In this document: positions 60,449-64,000 of the stretch, one piece after another
Layout: each line of letters starts with the position of its first letter
Numbering within the stretch: the stretch's first letter is position 1
Source: Apiospora phragmitis
Lineage: Eukaryota; Ascomycota; Sordariomycetes; Amphisphaeriales; Apiosporaceae
Length of the DNA stretch: 64,000 bases
Direction of reading: 5' to 3'
Assembly: GCA_038363925.1 (NCBI GenBank)
Contig: JAQQWL010000013.1
Location: forward strand, 62,001 to 126,000
The notes under the pieces: generated by a model
Seen by the model: only the letters and a program-made list of their open reading frames with translations
What the model was told of the DNA's origin: nothing
Database searches by the model: none
Translations under genes and position numbers: made by a program

Positions 60449-60735
60449 AAAAGAGTGGGGTCTTTTTTTTTTTAATTATATAGCGTGCATCTAGTTATAA
60501 GCTTCTTACACGTACTATTAAGTGAGTTATACGACTAGCTTATAATTAAATATATATTATATAATTAAGTAAAAAGTAGACCTTATTTTTTTATTATATT
60601 TAATAGTTAAAAGGATACTTATAAATTAAATAATAAAGCTAATATTAAATTTATTAATAAGCTTTATAAAATAAATTATATTATAATTAAAGAGATATTT
60701 TTAAGCTATTATTAAAAAACAAGACTCTACTTTAT
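60449..60735. mobile_element. MITE-like element
   Basis: Imperfect inverted ends (AAAAGAGTGGGGTCTTTTTT on the left; AAACAAGACTCTACTTTA on the right) bound an AT-rich 287-base segment lying next to TA dinucleotides. An internal copy of the end motif (AAAAAGTAGACCTTATTTTT) occurs near 60578. Size, ends and lack of coding suit a miniature inverted-repeat element, RIP-degraded. Confidence 0.5.
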
Positions 60736-60737
60736 TA

Positions 60738-61110
60738 ACCCCCCCTATACACCTCGCTATATTTTATTATATAAATAAAGAAGAGAATTATTTAAAATAA
60801 AAGACGAGGCGAGTGTTTTAAAACTAGCTAAACTAGTATAAAACTATCGAGTAAGTTAGTCGCGAATAAACATTAAAACGTATCTATAAACTTATAAAGT
60901 CGAATTAAGGTTTTAGTAGGAGGCGGATAGGTCAGGGAGACCGACACTAGTAAGCGGGTGAAAAAGAAACAGGGAAGAATTAAAGAGTAAGCGAGGAAAA
61001 TAAAATCGACACCATGAAATGTAGACGACGGACTTGCGGATAAGCTGGGTTATATCACTAGCTTAGCTATCTTCTACCTCTATTTCTTCTTGACTAAGCT
61101 AAAACCCCTA
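60738..61110. other. Mixed AT-rich spacer
   Basis: Left part AT-rich, right part (60900–61110) GC-normal and purine-rich. No coding content or repeat partner was found in the window. Confidence 0.45.
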
Positions 61111-61985
61111 ACAGCGTAACACTTGCTTAACGCAACGGCTTTTTTTATTAAAACGTTAACTTTTAAAATTTAAATAATGAATCGAATAAAATAGGGAAAT
61201 TTTCGTTTAAAACGGTTTTATTATAAAGTTTTAATAAATATTAAACTAAAAGAATAATAAAAAATTATTTAAATTTATATCGCTTAATATTAAATATAAA
61301 CGAATATTTTTACTTTTTATATATAAAATATAATTTCATTATAATAAAAACATAATATATAAAGAAAAAAAGAGAAAATTAAAATAATTTAAAAGTTATT
61401 AAAAGTGTTACGGCGCTAAACCACCGAGACAGGCTAGCATCTTATACGTGTTAAATAAAAGTACGTCTAATAATACGGACCGACCTAGCCTATAGTATAG
61501 GCCTACTTTTATCGCGTGCCTGTCTAATCTTATAACGTAGCTCCTCGAGCTACGTCTTCGTTAATTCTATTACTCGTACCTCGACTAGACCGTAGTAATA
61601 GAACTGTATCGCCGCACTTATCTTATTATGTAACGACCGCTCGTAATAAAAAGTTTAATTATTATAAGGCGATTTTTATTAAAAGATATAAAGTTTTAAT
61701 ATATAACCTTTAATAAGTAATTAAATAAAATAACTTAAAAATTAATATTAAAATATATAGTAAAATAAAAAGTTTATATTAAAAGTTATATTTTAAAATA
61801 CTTATTAATAATAAAAATACGATTTATTTTCTTCTTTAACACTTTTATTAATAATTTCTATATAAAAATATTAAGGATTTTATTTTATACTTTATATAAA
61901 TCTATTTTATTTCATTTATTATAAGTTTATAAAAAACTAGCTTTTTAATATAAAAAGCCGTTGCGTTAAGCAGGTGTTACGCTGT
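61111..61985. mobile_element. 875-base TIR element (non-autonomous) carrying a solo LTR
   Basis: Inverted ends ACAGCGTAACACTTGCTTAA … and the reverse complement near 61945–61985 extend for about 40 bases to CGGCTTTTT. TA flanks both ends (61109–61110, 61986–61987). The interior is RIP-style AT-rich and has no transposase. A less eroded solo LTR sits in its middle. TA duplication and end sequence suggest a Tc1/mariner/pogo-mobilised element. Confidence 0.75.
61406..61648 (+). repeat. Solo LTR with AAAAG target duplication
   Basis: A 243-base GC-richer segment starting TGTTACGGCGCTAAACC and ending CTCGTAATA (CA eroded to TA). It is flanked by AAAAG at 61401–61405 and 61649–61653. It matches the degraded copy at 11924–12145. 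It inserted into the 875-base TIR element and then lost its body by LTR recombination. Confidence 0.7.
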
Positions 61986-61987
61986 TA

Positions 61988-62612
61988 AGGGGAGTGGCTT
62001 ACCGAGGACTAACCCCAGCTAGCAATAAGAAAAATAAGGACATAAGATGAGAAGAGTGAAAAGGTAAGGGAAATATAGACAAAGGCAAAGACAAAGAAAA
62101 AGATAAGAGTCAAACTTAGCTGGCCATATATCCACCAACCCGAATTAGACAGACAAAACTTCCGGGTATTAATTATCGGTCATAGCAAGTGATGCCGGCA
62201 ACAGTCAAATCGAGGAGGGTAAAACGATGATTGCCAAACCCGAGATTTGGAAACCGCCGTTATAGCCTCCGCGATTGATTGCTGCCCGAATCACTTACCC
62301 ATAACCGATAACCTATACCCGGAAGTTCTGCCTGTCCAACTCGGGCTGGTGGATATATGGCCAGCCAAGTGCAAAAGAGACAGTGAAAGGGAAGTAGATA
62401 AAAGGTAGGAGAAAGAAGGATATGCGAGCGGAATGAAGATAGAAGAGGAAGGAGGAAGAAGGAAGAAGGGTGGAAAGGAGGTTCTTAAGGTGGAAGGGGA
62501 AGTAGTAGAGTGTGGATGAGAATGGAATGAAAGCTGAGGGAAAGGAATTGAGAAGAGGGAGCCTTTTATTATATTTCTACGAGAGGTGGAGCAGAGATGG
62601 GAAAAGAGTTTC
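61988..62612. other. Intergenic, downstream of the zinc-finger-like gene
   Basis: GC-normal to purine-rich on the plus strand (GGAAGAAGGAAGAAGGG near 62450), so pyrimidine-rich in the sense of the neighbouring gene. The ORF across it on the minus strand is low-complexity Ser/Pro/Leu and is not called. Confidence 0.45.
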
Positions 62613-64000
62613 CTATTCTTCCGCCGTTCTTGAATTTCTGGGTGTCGATGAGTAGATAACGAGAGTACTACTAACCTCAGTAATTTCAGCCCAGCTAGCA
62701 CCCTCCTGTATCATCTGTCTCATACGCTCCTCCTCCGTTGGAGTCCAGGGCGTGTTGGGATTTCGAGTTATCTTCGGAGAAATGGCCCCTTGGTTGATCT
62801 GCGGCTCGCGGGCTAGGAGTTCCAACGCAGGCTTGGGCATGAGGCGCGTCCTCTTGCTGTGAATGTTCTGTTGCGACACTGTGTCCTTGACCCTGGCGAT
62901 GGGCGTACTGGAACTGAGGCCTTCTGTGGGCGAATTAACTAGGCTAGGAAGACTAGGCATATCGAAGTGTGATGTATCAGGCTCCCGTCCGACGGACAAT
63001 TGACTGTCCGCCGTGGAAGTCACCGAAGATGCCAATCCTGAGTCCAGGTCCGTGCCGTCCTCGGAATCAAGATTTGTAGGTAAGACGGTGAGTGCGTTCT
63101 CTTCGAGGTGTCGGGCTAAGTGAACTTTGGTCGTAGTTTGGGAACTGGTAATATCATCCTGGCAAATCGGGCATTCAGAAGTAGTCGCTGAAGAATCAAG
63201 GGGACCATGCTCCAATGAGATATGCTCTTCCCACAGGGCTTTGGTCTGGAACGGCGAGCCATTGAAGTTGTATCCGCCTTTAAGATAGATATACGGCTTG
63301 AGATCCAGGAACAAGTGTTTCCTATATGAGAGTTTAGCATCACGAAAGACGCGATTGGGGTATCGCTCACTTACTTCCAGGCAGACTTGTTCTTCATGAT
63401 GACATTAATCCCACAACCTACGCAGCTGAATGGTTTAACCTCCCGCGCCCCTTCCGGCAGCGGTGGTACCCGAATCGAGTCGCCTTGACCCGCGCGGTAA
63501 GAGACCATAGTTTCCGCATATTCGGTCGCTGTGTTGTCAGAAGCAACAATGTCCAAAGGGACCGGAAGGGGCCGAACTGCCCAAAGCAGAATCTCGGAAA
63601 GTAGTCGAGGCCACCTGACTGGGTGCTGGTTTGGCTGGGATAGGGTTTGTCGAAGACAGCACAGCCAGTTCTGGTCGGCTGTTTTCGCTCACTGTTTCGC
63701 GGTGCCTCAGGACACGCGCCCAGTTGGCTTTGCCAAGACGTTCAGCAAGGGCTGTGTCGCATTGAGGATAACGCCAACGAACGCGGTCAACGAAGTTCAT
63801 GGAGGGCTCCCAAGTGCCCAATTGAGCTGCGCTGACCGCAGGCTCAACATTTACAGGACCAACATGTTCTTCTTGGAACCTGGATCCCAAGTCCATGAGA
63901 CATTGAGTGTCAGTGAGGAGATCCTCGGCAATCTCTTCCAAGTCGGTAGCCCCAGCTTGAGATGAAGTGTCACTGCTCGTATCCGAATCGGAGTCTCCAG
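62613..64000 (-). CDS. Zinc-finger/Myb-like nuclear protein, 5' end outside window, possible frameshift
   Basis: Three minus-strand blocks are seen. The right-most, 64000 to about 63555, is Ser/Asp-rich, then FVDRVRWRYPQCDTALAERL. The second, about 63556–63375, has PFSCVGCGINVIMKNKSAWK. It joins through a canonical intron (63322–63374) to KHLFLDLKPYIYLK. Together these give a degenerate Cys2-His zinc-binding unit seen in filamentous fungal proteins. Then come ALWEEHISLEHG, a clear C2H2-like CPICQDDI…HLARHLEEN, and a Myb/SANT start, PWTPTEEERMRQMI, SWAEIT, near the C-terminus. The reading ends at 62613, or at about 62570 if a very short intron (62638–62675) is removed to give AEITEKFKNGGRIG. 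The first two blocks are in different frames near 63550 without an intron between them, suggesting a one-base lesion. A nucleic-acid-binding role is inferred. Confidence 0.6.

Noticed and set aside
62291..62701. 136-codon minus-strand ORF
   Set aside because: Ser/Leu/Pro low-complexity translation of a purine-rich stretch; the real reading in its right part is the zinc-finger gene in another frame.

Overview
The window looks like a filamentous ascomycete (Pezizomycotina, probably Sordariomycetes). Genes have short GT–AG introns with CTAAC-type branch sites. GC-rich gene islands alternate with very AT-rich, TpA-rich blocks full of broken transposons, the typical outcome of repeat-induced point mutation (RIP). 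Several gene families are typical of such fungi: a highly reducing polyketide synthase, a HET protein, a BCS1-like AAA ATPase, NIPA, an RBR ligase and a CHIP-like ligase. All calls come from reading the sequence; no database search was run.

Region 1 (1–11924) is the ruin of a secondary-metabolite locus. It holds a highly reducing PKS (minus strand, KS-AT-DH-MT-ER-KR, cut by the left window edge) whose introns are still canonical. The gene carries many in-frame TAG/TAA codons, nearly all at positions where glutamine is expected, plus frameshifts. Upstream are a cytochrome P450 lacking its N-terminus, joined out of frame to the N-terminus of a class II aldolase/adducin-like gene. Then come an intact haloacid-dehalogenase-like gene and the last ~64 codons of an acyl-CoA-synthetase-like gene that stops abruptly at the AT-rich block.

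Region 2 (11925–35463) is a 23.5-kb RIP-degraded nest of transposons. It contains a Ty3/gypsy chromovirus with two ~700-bp LTRs and a perfect TAGGG target duplication. It also contains a Ty1/copia element, a piece of a second copia element in reverse orientation, three full-length Fot1/pogo-like elements and one truncated copy. Two of the pogo copies sit inside the retroelements (one in copia RNase H, one upstream of the gypsy integrase core), which gives a relative order of insertion. A ~770-bp GC-normal island (24360–25125) holds a probable LTR preceded by a purine tract.

Region 3 (35464–54714) is ordinary gene space. It has a BCS1-like AAA ATPase, a hidden chitin-binding-module fragment, a HET pseudogene and a NIPA-type Mg2+ transporter. 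It also has an RBR E3 ligase gene with a damaged IBR segment, divergently arranged with a TPR/U-box (CHIP-like) E3 ligase gene, and a BAHD-type acyltransferase pseudogene.

Region 4 (54715–64000) starts with a pogo-like element inserted into another copy of itself (both with TA duplications). It continues with a signal-peptide/single-TM surface protein gene, a MITE, and an 875-bp TIR element carrying a solo LTR with an AAAAG duplication. The last feature is the 3' part of a zinc-finger/Myb-like gene running off the right edge.

No CRISPR, tRNA, rRNA or Starship captain gene was recognised. The most informative biology is genome defence (RIP) caught at different stages: lightly RIPed genes with single nonsense codons next to fully eroded transposons.
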